Source: Phyllobacteriaceae bacterium (GTDB taxonomy: Bacteria; Pseudomonadota; Alphaproteobacteria; Rhizobiales; Rhizobiaceae). Taken from it: a stretch of DNA of 64,000 nt. Numbering within the stretch: position 1 is the stretch's first letter; every line of letters begins with the position of its first letter. Where the stretch lies: the NCBI GenBank assembly GCA_002708825.1, contig PAPF01000007.1:329572-393571 (forward strand), read 5' to 3'. A program made the translations under genes and the position numbers. The notes beneath the pieces are model-generated. The model had not been told where the DNA came from. It made no database searches and saw only the letters and a program-made list of their open reading frames with translations. Shown here in pieces: positions 44,637 to 53,554 of this stretch.

Positions 44637-44671
44637 GATAGTTACAAAAACAACAGTTACGAACGTAACTA
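44637..44671 (+). promoter_or_regulatory. Shared operator/promoter of the homogentisate cluster, copy 2
   Basis: GTTAC (44641), GTTAC (44656) and ACGTAAC (44663-44669) have exactly the spacing of copy 1 at 38930. The right part GTTACGAACGTAAC is a perfect palindrome. A -35-like TTGATA and -10-like TACGAA 17 bp apart overlap the site. It lies about 65 bases before the VOC gene, placing that gene in the same regulon. Confidence 0.7.
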
Positions 44672-44734
44672 TTGATACGAAGGCCGGCCGGCACGATGCC
44701 CGGACCGGGCCGGGCCGGAAAAGGGAGAAAGCCG

Positions 44735-45289
44735 ATGACAGTCACACCGAAGCTCGACCGCATCCACCATGTCGCCTACCGCTGCAAGGACGCCAAGGAA
44801 ACCGTTGAATGGTATGTGAAAAACCTCAACATGGATTTCGTTCTGGCGATCGCCGAGGACCATGTGCCGTCCACTCATGAGCCCGATCCCTACATGCACG
44901 TGTTTCTCGATGCCGGCAGCGGCAACGTGCTTGCCTTCTTCGAATTGCCCACAAAGCCGGAGATGGGCAGGGATGAGAATACGCCGGCCTGGGTGCAGCA
45001 CATCGCCTTCAAGGTGAAGGACCGCGACACGCTGATCGCCTTCAAGGAACAGCTTGAACAGAACGGCATCGACGTGCTCGGCGTCACGGATCACTCCATC
45101 TTCCATTCGATCTACTTCTTCGATCCCAATGGCCACCGCGTCGAACTGGCCTGCGACGATCCGGAGGAAGAGGCGATGAAGAAGAAGCTGGACGCGGTGA
45201 AGTGGGACATGCTGGAGGAATGGGCGCGCACGAAAAAGGCGCCGAAGCATGCCGATTGGCTTCACGCCAAGGAATTGTCCACCGTCTGA
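44735..45289 (+). CDS. VOC-family protein (glyoxalase/dioxygenase superfamily)
   Basis: Protein of 184 residues with two beta-alpha-beta-beta-beta repeats of the vicinal-oxygen-chelate fold. Likely metal ligands are the histidine in IHHVAYR, the histidine in VQHIAFKV and the glutamate in HRVELAC. The C-terminal 45 residues are helical and charged, longer than in simple glyoxalases. It is too short for 4-hydroxyphenylpyruvate dioxygenase. It has its own copy of the cluster operator; isomerisation or lyase action on a pathway intermediate is possible. Confidence 0.8.
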   Translation: MTVTPKLDRIHHVAYRCKDAKETVEWYVKNLNMDFVLAIAEDHVPSTHEPDPYMHVFLDAGSGNVLAFFELPTKPEMGRDENTPAWVQHIAFKVKDRDTLIAFKEQLEQNGIDVLGVTDHSIFHSIYFFDPNGHRVELACDDPEEEAMKKKLDAVKWDMLEEWARTKKAPKHADWLHAKELSTV

Positions 45290-45331
45290 CAGGATTTGCC
45301 GCCCCCGGCAAATGGCCTCGGTGAGGCAGGG

Positions 45332-45359
45332 CGCGGCCTTCGGGCCGCGTCATTTTTTT
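45332..45359 (+). terminator. Intrinsic terminator after the VOC gene
   Basis: Stem CGCGGCC / GGCCGCG with a TTCG loop, followed by seven T. It ends the VOC transcript and lies just before the convergent lipoprotein hydrolase gene. Confidence 0.87.
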
Positions 45360-45369
45360 GGGCGGGCAG

Positions 45370-46530
45370 TTATTGCGGCAGCGCGGTCTGGAACACCGCC
45401 TGCGGCGTGGTGATGATGACGCGGGCCGTCGATTCGAGCACGCTCCCGACGCCGACGCCGAGTGTCAGCAGGCTGTCGCCGAGCTTGTTGCGGTCCGGCT
45501 GGAACTCCTCGCCGCCGCGCAGGCGTTCGCCGAGCAGCGCGACCAGTTGGGGATTCTGGGCGAATTTCGTGTGATTGATCCCGCTGCTGCCGGCTTCCGT
45601 CAGGTCGACCACGACGACGCCGAGTTCCGCGATTTCCTTGTCGTCGGTATAGGCGCCCAGGCGCGGCTTGTTGCCGGCAAGCGCCTGGCTCAGCTGGAGT
45701 GCGCGGTCGTCGCGCGACAACAGCACGAAGAAGGGCGTCCTCGGTTTTCCGTAGCGCTCCATCTGTGCCTTGAAGACGTCCGCGGAAATGTCGGGCGAGG
45801 CGAGAATGACATCGCCCAGCCGTCCGCCAAGAGTCGGATCGCCAGCAATCTTCAACTGGCGCAGCGCTTCCATCGTCACCCAGCTTCCCATGGAATGGGC
45901 CATCACGTCGATCCGGCGCGGATTGGCGCGGGCTGCCAGGCGGAGCGTGTATTCCAGCGCGTCGCGCGCCGCTGTCGCGCTGTCGCGGTCATAGATGTAG
46001 TCGAGCGCATTGCCGCGCGAGGCCCAGCTGAACAGGATCGCCGTGCCCTGGAAACCGGTATCGTGGACGATCTGCGTGATGCGGAACAGTGCATCGGCAA
46101 AGGTGTTGCGGTAGCCGTGCACGAAGACCAGCACATCCTGGCCGCCGCCTGGCCGCGCGGTCTCGGCGAAGACGTCGGAATTGGCGACGGGCCGGATGGA
46201 GGTGGCCACGAAATGGCGCGACGGATCGGGCAGGCCGCGTGAAACGCGCTCGGTTTCGCCGACCTGGTGATCGGGCGGAACGGAGACAGTGATCTCGTTG
46301 AAACGGATGCCTTCGCCCCGTTCGCCATTGTAGAGAATATCCGGGTTCTCGTCCGGTGCGCGCGTCGTCGCGACCAGGATGCGATGCTGGGTGGCACCCT
46401 GGGGAACGCCGGCGGCAATCGCCTCCGCGGCCGTGATCCGGCGCGTCGCGATGTCGCTTGCACAGCCGGCAAGCGGAACGATCAGGGCCATGAAGGCCAC
46501 GAGGGTCAGGCGCACGGAACGGGCGGGCAT
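45370..46530 (-). CDS. Alpha/beta-hydrolase lipoprotein (DUF900)
   Basis: Protein of 386 residues with a lipoprotein signal whose lipobox is LAGC near residue 23, so it is anchored to a membrane facing the periplasm. The DUF900 hydrolase domain shows VFVHGYRNTF, the nucleophile elbow MAHSMGSW, and an extended C-terminus. The family members are esterase-like proteins of unknown substrate. Confidence 0.85.
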   Translation of the reverse strand: MPARSVRLTLVAFMALIVPLAGCASDIATRRITAAEAIAAGVPQGATQHRILVATTRAPDENPDILYNGERGEGIRFNEITVSVPPDHQVGETERVSRGLPDPSRHFVATSIRPVANSDVFAETARPGGGQDVLVFVHGYRNTFADALFRITQIVHDTGFQGTAILFSWASRGNALDYIYDRDSATAARDALEYTLRLAARANPRRIDVMAHSMGSWVTMEALRQLKIAGDPTLGGRLGDVILASPDISADVFKAQMERYGKPRTPFFVLLSRDDRALQLSQALAGNKPRLGAYTDDKEIAELGVVVVDLTEAGSSGINHTKFAQNPQLVALLGERLRGGEEFQPDRNKLGDSLLTLGVGVGSVLESTARVIITTPQAVFQTALPQ

Positions 46531-46663
46531 GGAACGTCTTTCTGCAAGGGCAGCGCACCCTATCGCGAAGCATGCTGCAATGCAAAGTGGCAGCGGTCAC
46601 GATCCCGTCAACCCGCGTGCGGAAGGCCCGCTTCGTTGCAGGCGGGTAACAGGTGGACGCGGC

Positions 46664-48205
46664 TCAGCGCCGCCAGAAGGCCGGGGTGAAGAGGATGAGG
46701 ACCGCCAGGATTTCCAGGCGGCCGAGCAGCATGCCGGCGGCCATGATGTACTTCGCGATATCCGACAGGCTGGAGAAATTGCCGGTCGGGCCGATGACGT
46801 CACCGAGGCCCGGGCCGACATTCGTGATGGCTGAAAGGGCGCCGGTGACGGCGGTCTCGAAGTCGAGCCCGGTCGCCGAAAGCAGCACGATCAGCACGCC
46901 CCAGATGACGAAGAAGGCGGCGATGAACAGCACCACGGCGCGCTGCGTCTGTTCTTCCACCGGTCGCGAACCGTATTTCACCGGCAGGATGGTGGAAGGA
47001 TAGATCAGGCGTTTCAGGCCGTTGGAGAAAACCTGGAACAGGATGTAGAAGCGGTAGGCCTTGATGCCCCCGGTCGTCGAGCCCGAACAGCCGCCAAGGA
47101 ACATGGCCACGAAGATGGTCGCCACCGTGTAGGGACCCCAGGCACCGTAATCGGTCGAGGAATAGCCGGTGGTGGTGATGATCGAAACGAAGTTGAACGT
47201 GGAATGGGTCAGCGCGAAGAAGAAGGGTATGCGGTCCGTGACCGTGATCCAGATCGCGTTGGTGACCGAGAACAGCACGATCAGGCCCAGGTAGACGCGG
47301 ATCTGCGGATCGAGGAACACGTCCCTGCGGCCGCGAACGGCAAACAGGATGAGCACAGCGAAGGGCAGGCCGCCAATGGTCATGAAGATCGTGCTCGTCC
47401 AGATGATGGCTGGCGAGGTATAGAAGCCCATCGAGGCGTCATGGGTGGAAAAGCCGCCCGTCGCCATGGTGGTCATGGCATGATTGACGGCGTGGAACAG
47501 CGGCATGCCGGCCAGGGCATAGGCCACCGCGCAGATCAGCGTCAGCAGCGCATAGATCGAGATGATCGACACCGCGTAGGTGGAGAAGCGGGCGAACGGC
47601 TTGTCCTCCTTGTCGGAGGATTCGATCCGGAAGAAGGACACGCCGCCGAGCTTCAGGAACGGCAGCAGGAAGACGCCGAGCGCGATGACGCCGAGCCCGC
47701 CGATCCATTGCAGGATCGAGCGCCAGAGCAGCAGTCCCGGCGGCATGTCGTCCAGTCCGGTCAGCACGGTCGCGCCCGTGGCCGTGATCGCCGAGACGGT
47801 TTCGAACACGGTGTCGGCAAACCCCAGCTCCAGCGACGACGCCAGGAAGGGAAAGGCGCCGGCGACGATCATGGAGAGCCACAGGAGGTTCACCAGCAGG
47901 AAGCCGAACCGGCTGTTGATGGCAGGGGTCGGAACGCGTGTCGCCATCGCGACCGCCGAAGACAGCCCCGACAGGAAGAAGGCCGACAGGGCGAAGGCCT
48001 TCCAGTCCGGATTGTTGAAATAGAGGTCCACGGCCGCCGGGATCAGCATGGCCACTGACATGTAAAGCGCAAAGATGGAGGCGACGAAGACCGCCGCGCG
48101 AACCGTGTTTGCGTTCAAACCGCCATCCCAGTGCTTTCGCGGCCCGCCTTGCGTCGCCGCTGCCATCGTTCCATAACGGCCGTCTTGCCGCATATGCGCC
48201 GGCAT
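46664..48205 (-). CDS. trkH: Potassium uptake protein, TrkH family
   Basis: Membrane channel subunit of 513 residues that imports potassium with TrkA. The four selectivity-filter P-loops are visible, for example ATGATVLTG, TMATGGFSTHD, TTTGYSSTDYG and SAITNVGPGLG. An ATG 13 codons downstream could be the start instead. TrkA is not in the window. It is divergent from ilvA. Confidence 0.9.
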   Translation of the reverse strand: MPAHMRQDGRYGTMAAATQGGPRKHWDGGLNANTVRAAVFVASIFALYMSVAMLIPAAVDLYFNNPDWKAFALSAFFLSGLSSAVAMATRVPTPAINSRFGFLLVNLLWLSMIVAGAFPFLASSLELGFADTVFETVSAITATGATVLTGLDDMPPGLLLWRSILQWIGGLGVIALGVFLLPFLKLGGVSFFRIESSDKEDKPFARFSTYAVSIISIYALLTLICAVAYALAGMPLFHAVNHAMTTMATGGFSTHDASMGFYTSPAIIWTSTIFMTIGGLPFAVLILFAVRGRRDVFLDPQIRVYLGLIVLFSVTNAIWITVTDRIPFFFALTHSTFNFVSIITTTGYSSTDYGAWGPYTVATIFVAMFLGGCSGSTTGGIKAYRFYILFQVFSNGLKRLIYPSTILPVKYGSRPVEEQTQRAVVLFIAAFFVIWGVLIVLLSATGLDFETAVTGALSAITNVGPGLGDVIGPTGNFSSLSDIAKYIMAAGMLLGRLEILAVLILFTPAFWRR

Positions 48206-48315
48206 GTCGGCCTTCGGCTTTCCTTAGCCTATGCGTGCCCGCCGGTCACCGGGCAAGGCCGGTTTGTTCGATAAATTTTCCGGGTGAGGGATGATCCCGG
48301 GCGAAAGGATGCGCC

Positions 48316-49569
48316 ATGAGCGGATTCATGAAGAGCGTCGAAACCACCGCCCGGGCCCTGCGCGATCTGTTCGCCGCCACGCCCCTGCAACGCAACGACT
48401 ATCTCTCGCGCAAGTATCACGCCGATGTCTGGCTCAAGCGCGAGGACCTGACGCCGGTGCGTTCCTACAAGCTGCGCGGCGCCTACAATTTCATGCGCAA
48501 ATCGGTGGATCGCGGTGGCGACCGGATATTCGTCTGCGCATCGGCGGGCAACCACGCGCAGGGGTTTGCCTTCACCTGCCGTCATTTCGGCCGCAAGGGC
48601 GTGGTCTTCATGCCGGTCACGACCCCGCAGCAGAAGATCGACAAAACCGTCGCCTTCGGCGGCAGGCATGTCGAGATCCGGCTTGTCGGTGACATTTTCG
48701 ATGCCTGCTACAAGGCTGCCATTGCCTATGCGAAAGCCGAGGGCGGCGAACTCGTGCCACCCTTCGACCACAAGGACATCATCGAGGGACAGGCGACGGT
48801 GGCGCTGGAAATCGGCGAACAGTTGCCGCAGGGCGTGACCGCGGACCTGTGCCTTCTTCCCGTCGGCGGCGGCGGACTTTCATCCGGCATGATCCGCTAT
48901 TGGCGCGAGGCGGGTGGCGAACCCCGGTTCGTCCTTTGCGAACCGGCCGGCGCGCCAAGCCTGAAACGCAGCCTGGAGGCAGGCCGCCGCGTCCGGCTGG
49001 AACAGGTGGACAATTTCGTCGATGGTGCGGCCGTGGCGGAAATCGGTGCCGAACCCTTCCGCCATCTGGCCGCGATGCCGGCGGACGATGTTCTCCTGAT
49101 CTCCAAAAACCGGCTTTGTTCCACCATCATCGACATGCTGAACGTCGAGGGCATCGTGCTGGAACCGGCCGGCGCGCTGGCGGTCGATGCGCTGAAGGAC
49201 ATCCCCGCCGCCGAATTGCGCGGCAAGACCGTGGTCTGCGTCACCTCCGGCGGCAATTTCGACTTCGAGCGCCTGCCCGACGTGAAGGAACGTTCGCTGC
49301 GCTTCGAGGGGCTGAAGAAGTACTTCATCTTCCGTTTCCCTCAGAGACCGGGCGCGCTCAGGGACTTTCTCGATCTCCTGGGACCGCAGGATGATATCGT
49401 GCGCTTTGAATACCTGAAGAAATCGGCGCGCAATTTCGGCTCGGTCCTGATCGGAATCGAGACGAAGGACCCGCGCAACTTCCCCCGCCTCAAGAAGCGG
49501 TTTGACAAGGAGGGCTGGGGCTATCAGGACATCACCGAAAACGAAATCCTCGCCAACCTGATCATCTGA
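48316..49569 (+). CDS. ilvA: Threonine ammonia-lyase
   Basis: PLP enzyme of 417 residues converting threonine to 2-oxobutanoate for isoleucine synthesis. The PLP lysine is K52 in RSYKLRGA, the phosphate loop is VGGGGLSSG, and the C-terminal part (from about 330) is one ACT-like regulatory domain. One such domain, not two as in E. coli IlvA, is standard for this type. The ATG five codons downstream is an alternative. Confidence 0.92.
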   Translation: MSGFMKSVETTARALRDLFAATPLQRNDYLSRKYHADVWLKREDLTPVRSYKLRGAYNFMRKSVDRGGDRIFVCASAGNHAQGFAFTCRHFGRKGVVFMPVTTPQQKIDKTVAFGGRHVEIRLVGDIFDACYKAAIAYAKAEGGELVPPFDHKDIIEGQATVALEIGEQLPQGVTADLCLLPVGGGGLSSGMIRYWREAGGEPRFVLCEPAGAPSLKRSLEAGRRVRLEQVDNFVDGAAVAEIGAEPFRHLAAMPADDVLLISKNRLCSTIIDMLNVEGIVLEPAGALAVDALKDIPAAELRGKTVVCVTSGGNFDFERLPDVKERSLRFEGLKKYFIFRFPQRPGALRDFLDLLGPQDDIVRFEYLKKSARNFGSVLIGIETKDPRNFPRLKKRFDKEGWGYQDITENEILANLII

Positions 49570-49583
49570 CGCAAGGGCAGGGC

Positions 49584-50612
49584 ATGTTCCAGAAAATCGC
49601 CATCGCGATCGGCATTTCCATCGCGATCTACTTCTCCATTGCCGTGGCCCTCGTGTTCAGCGAAGCGCCGCCACCGGTCGGCGGCAATGCCGGCGACGGT
49701 GAATCGCTTGATTTCGCCGAAGCCATGGAGGCCGACTATGCCGGCCTGCCGGACGCAACCTTGTACAAGGCACGCGACGGCACGGACCTGACCTACCGGC
49801 GTTACGATTCCGCCGTGCCGGGCGCTCCCTATCTGGTCCTCGTGCACGGCTCGGGCTGGAATTCCCTGCAATGGCATCCGCTGGCCATGTGGCTGTCCCG
49901 GGAAGGGCTGGCGACGGTGATCGCGCCGGACATGCGCGGCCATGGCGTGAACCCCGCACCGCGCGGCGATGTGGGCCATATCGGCCAGCTTGAGGAGGAC
50001 ATGGCGGACCTGATCGCCGTCATCCGGCGGCCGGGCGATCCGCGCAGGGTCGTCCTCGGCGGTCATTCCTCCGGGGGCGGATTTGTCATCCGTTATGCCG
50101 GCGGCAAGCCTGCCGTGCCGGTCGACGGCTATGTTCTGTTCGCGCCCTTTCTGAAATACGATGCGCCGACGGTGCGGCCCAATTCCGGCGGCTGGGCGCA
50201 GCCGGCGACTCGGCGTATCATCGGTCTTGTCATGCTGAACACGATCCGCTTTCCGGCGCTCAATCACCTGCCGGTCATCTCCTTCGACATGCCGCAATCC
50301 GTGCTCGAAGGTCCGTATGGCGATCTGGCGACGACCGAATACACCTACAGGATGAATGTCAGCTTCGCTCCGCGTGACAACTACGAGGCCGATCTCCGTG
50401 CCATCGGCAAGCCGCTTCTGGTGCTGGCCGGATCGGATGACGAGGCCTTCCGCGCGGACCGCTTCGAAGCCGTGATGGCGGCGCAGACGGGCCAGGGCAC
50501 CTACGCCGTCCTGCCGGGGGTATCCCACCTTGGCATCGTGATGGGCGAGGCCGTGCGCCCGGTTCTGGCGGGCTGGCTGCGCGACCATTTCCGCGCGGGG
50601 GAAAGCAACTGA
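49584..50612 (+). CDS. Membrane-anchored serine alpha/beta-hydrolase
   Basis: Protein of 342 residues with an N-terminal hydrophobic anchor (4-26). Catalytic parts are LVHGSGWNS, the elbow GGHSSGGG, an aspartate in AGSDDEAF and the histidine in GVSHLGIV. It begins 14 bases after ilvA and may be co-transcribed, although its substrate is unknown. Confidence 0.82.
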   Translation: MFQKIAIAIGISIAIYFSIAVALVFSEAPPPVGGNAGDGESLDFAEAMEADYAGLPDATLYKARDGTDLTYRRYDSAVPGAPYLVLVHGSGWNSLQWHPLAMWLSREGLATVIAPDMRGHGVNPAPRGDVGHIGQLEEDMADLIAVIRRPGDPRRVVLGGHSSGGGFVIRYAGGKPAVPVDGYVLFAPFLKYDAPTVRPNSGGWAQPATRRIIGLVMLNTIRFPALNHLPVISFDMPQSVLEGPYGDLATTEYTYRMNVSFAPRDNYEADLRAIGKPLLVLAGSDDEAFRADRFEAVMAAQTGQGTYAVLPGVSHLGIVMGEAVRPVLAGWLRDHFRAGESN

Positions 50613-50654
50613 GATGAAGCGGGCGAGGGGTGCCGCGAAGGCCGGGCCGCAACG

Positions 50655-52238
50655 ATGATCGACGACATCCTCCTTGCCATTGGCGGCGTCGGGCTGTTCA
50701 TCCTCGGCATCTCAATGCTGACCGGCGGATTGCGCAGCCTGGCCGGCGGCATGTTGCGCCGTCTGCTGGCCCGCTTCACCACCAATGCCGCATCCGGCGT
50801 GCTGACCGGCGCCGCACTGACCGCCGTCATCCAGTCATCGGGCGCGACCACGATAACCGCCGTCGGTCTTGTCGGCGCGGGCGTGCTCTCCTTTCATCAG
50901 GCGTTGGGCATCATATTCGGCGCCAATATCGGCACCACCGTCACCGGCTGGATCGTGGCGGCCATCGGCTTCAAGCTGAAACTCGGCACAATCGCCATGC
51001 CGCTGCTTCTGGCCGGTGTTCTCGCCAGCATGTTCGCACCCGGCCGCTGGCGCCATGCCGGCGAGGCGCTCACCGGCTTCAGCCTGCTCTTCATCGGCAT
51101 TGACGCCATGCAGCGCGGCATGGTCGCCTTCGAGGGACTCGTCACGCCGGAGACATTCCCGGCCGATACCATTGCCGGACGGATTCAACTGGTCGGCGTG
51201 GGTATCGCCATCACCCTGATCACCCATTCCTCTTCCGCCGGCGTGGCAACCGCGCTGGCCGCCCTTGCGGTTGGAACGGTGACCTTGCCCCAGGCCGCGG
51301 CCATGGTCATCGGCATGAACATCGGCACCACCTTTACCGCTGCGCTGGCAACCATAGGCGGTTCGCAGGCCGTCCGCAGAACCGGCCTTGCCCATGTCAT
51401 TTTCAATTTGATGACAGGTCTGCTGGCCTTTGCCTTGCTCGACATGTTCTCCACGGTCGCGATGCCGCGCATCCATGGGCACGGCGACGAACAATTCGCA
51501 CTGGTCGCCTTCCACACCGCCTTCAACGTGCTTGGTGTGCTGCTCGTCCTGCCCTTCACCGGCGCTTTCGCTCGCCTCATGGAAAGACTGGTTCCCGAAC
51601 GCGGCCCCTCGCTCACCGCCATGCTCGACAAGCGCCTGCTGGCAGACGTGGAGGCTGCAGCGGATGCGGCGACAGCCTGTGTCCGCCTGCTGGTGGCCGA
51701 GATGGAACGCCACGTCGCCGCCCGCCTGTCATCGGCGCGCAAGCCGCGCGCGGACGATCTTGTCCGGATTCGCGCGGCCAAGGAGGGTCTGGTGGACTAT
51801 GTCGCGGCAATCCCCAGCACGGCATGGAACCGGGAACGGGTGAACGCCTTCCTGCACGTGTTCGACCATCTTGAGCGCCTGCTGCGCCGCTGCGAGGATG
51901 ACGAGCGCCTGTCGATCATGCCCCATGACCGGCGGCTGTCACGGCTGGCGCGCGTGTTCGTGCGGGTCGTCGATACCTCCGGACCGCTTGACGAAAAGGC
52001 CCGGTCTGCCCGCTATGCCCGGCTGGAGACCATCATTCGCAGCCAGGAAGAGCGCTATCGCATGGACGTGATCGGACATGCCGCGCCGGTACCCGCGACG
52101 ATGCACGAGATCGCCATGCGCCTCGATGCGATGCGCTGGCTGCATCGCGCCGCCGCGCATCTGTCGCGGATTCATTTCCATCTCGTCAATGCCGCGGACG
52201 CGCCGCACAAGCCCGCGCAGGGCGAGGGGAGAATTTGA
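50655..52238 (+). CDS. Na/phosphate cotransporter family protein (NptA-like) with PhoU-like domain
   Basis: Protein of 527 residues. The membrane part contains the two QSSGATTIT / HSSSAGVAT repeats (about residues 56 and 192) that define the Na_Pi_cotrans family, together with FGANIGTTVTG and IGMNIGTTFTA. From about 330 the protein is soluble and helical like PhoU. Members import or export phosphate with sodium; it is a second phosphate carrier besides pit. Confidence 0.88.
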   Translation: MIDDILLAIGGVGLFILGISMLTGGLRSLAGGMLRRLLARFTTNAASGVLTGAALTAVIQSSGATTITAVGLVGAGVLSFHQALGIIFGANIGTTVTGWIVAAIGFKLKLGTIAMPLLLAGVLASMFAPGRWRHAGEALTGFSLLFIGIDAMQRGMVAFEGLVTPETFPADTIAGRIQLVGVGIAITLITHSSSAGVATALAALAVGTVTLPQAAAMVIGMNIGTTFTAALATIGGSQAVRRTGLAHVIFNLMTGLLAFALLDMFSTVAMPRIHGHGDEQFALVAFHTAFNVLGVLLVLPFTGAFARLMERLVPERGPSLTAMLDKRLLADVEAAADAATACVRLLVAEMERHVAARLSSARKPRADDLVRIRAAKEGLVDYVAAIPSTAWNRERVNAFLHVFDHLERLLRRCEDDERLSIMPHDRRLSRLARVFVRVVDTSGPLDEKARSARYARLETIIRSQEERYRMDVIGHAAPVPATMHEIAMRLDAMRWLHRAAAHLSRIHFHLVNAADAPHKPAQGEGRI

Positions 52239-52357
52239 ACCGGCGCCTGAAAAAGCTTTGTGTGTCGGCGACTTGCCAGTTTGCACCATTCGGTGCCATT
52301 CACGCTGGCCACGGCAAGGCCGGGCGTTGAAGCCCGGAAATGGAGAGGAAAGATCAG

Positions 52358-53551
52358 ATGGCCGGCATCGCCGCGCTCGCGCTTGCATATGTCCTGTCGC
52401 AGTTCTACCGCTCCTTCCTGGCCGTCCTCGCCCCGGCACTGATCCAGGATCTCGGCGCCACCAAGGCCGACCTGTCGGAGGCCTCGGGCGCCTGGTTCAT
52501 CGCCTTCGCGCTTATGCAGTTTTTTGTCGGCGTCTCGCTGGACCGCTTCGGTCCGCGCCTGACCGCGGCCGTCATGCTGGGGGTGGCCGGCGGCGGTGGC
52601 GCGTTGCTGTTCGCCGCAGCGACAGCGCCGTGGATGATCACGCTCGCCATGGTGCTGATCGGGATCGGCTGCGCGCCGGTGCTCATGGCCGCCTTCTTCA
52701 TCTTCGCGCGCGCCTACTCGCCGGCGCGTTTTGCCCTTTATGCATCCTGGATGGTGGCCTTCGGCTCGGCCGGCAATGTCATCGGCGCCACGCCGCTGGC
52801 CGCTGCCGGCGAAGCCTTCGGCTGGCGCCCGGTCATGGCCGGGCTTGCGGTCGTCACCCTGGCCGTTGCGGCCTTCATCCTCGCCGTGCTGCGCGATCCG
52901 CCGCGCCTGGAAAACGAGGGCCGGTCGAGCGGCTTTGCCGGTTACGGTGAACTGATGCGCTTGCGGGTCCTTTGGCCGATCATCCCGCTGGTCGCGATCA
53001 ACTATGCCGCGACCGCCGGGATCCGCGGCCTTTGGGCCGGTCCCTATCTGGCCGATGTCTACACGGCCGACGCCCTGGTGATCGGCAACGTGACGCTCGC
53101 CATGGCGCTGGCCATGGTCGCGGGCAGCTTTGCCTACGGCCCGCTCGACCGCGTCTTCGGCACGCGCAAATGGGTTGCGGCCGGTGGCAACGCCATCGCG
53201 CTCGGCGCGATTCTCTGGCTGTTTCTTTCGCCGGGTGCCGGGCTGGCAGGCGTCACGGTGGCGTTCGTGGTGATCGGTCTGGCCGGCATGAGCTACGGCA
53301 TGCTCATGGCCCATTCACGGGCCTTCCTGCCGCCCCATCTGACCGGGCGCGGGGTCACGCTGATGAATTTCTTCTCCATCGGCGGCGTCGGCCTGATGCA
53401 GTTCCTGACCGGCTGGGTGGTGACCGCATCGACCGTCCCCGGCGAACCGCAGGCCGCCTATGGCGCGCTATGGTTCTTCTACGCCGCTGCGCTCGGCCTC
53501 GGCCTTGCCATTTATCTGGCGTCGCGGGATTCGCGTCCCGAACCGGTCTGA
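52358..53551 (+). CDS. MFS transporter
   Basis: Twelve-helix carrier of about 397 residues. The A-like motif GVSLDRFGPRL sits between helices 2 and 3. The frame opens six codons earlier at 52340, but GGAGAGG at that position is the ribosome site for the ATG at 52358. The substrate cannot be told. Confidence 0.85.
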   Translation: MAGIAALALAYVLSQFYRSFLAVLAPALIQDLGATKADLSEASGAWFIAFALMQFFVGVSLDRFGPRLTAAVMLGVAGGGGALLFAAATAPWMITLAMVLIGIGCAPVLMAAFFIFARAYSPARFALYASWMVAFGSAGNVIGATPLAAAGEAFGWRPVMAGLAVVTLAVAAFILAVLRDPPRLENEGRSSGFAGYGELMRLRVLWPIIPLVAINYAATAGIRGLWAGPYLADVYTADALVIGNVTLAMALAMVAGSFAYGPLDRVFGTRKWVAAGGNAIALGAILWLFLSPGAGLAGVTVAFVVIGLAGMSYGMLMAHSRAFLPPHLTGRGVTLMNFFSIGGVGLMQFLTGWVVTASTVPGEPQAAYGALWFFYAAALGLGLAIYLASRDSRPEPV

Positions 53552-53554
53552 GAC

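Noticed and set aside
44735..45289. 4-hydroxyphenylpyruvate dioxygenase (hpd)
   Set aside because: At 184 residues the VOC protein is about half the length of that enzyme and lacks its C-terminal iron-binding region.
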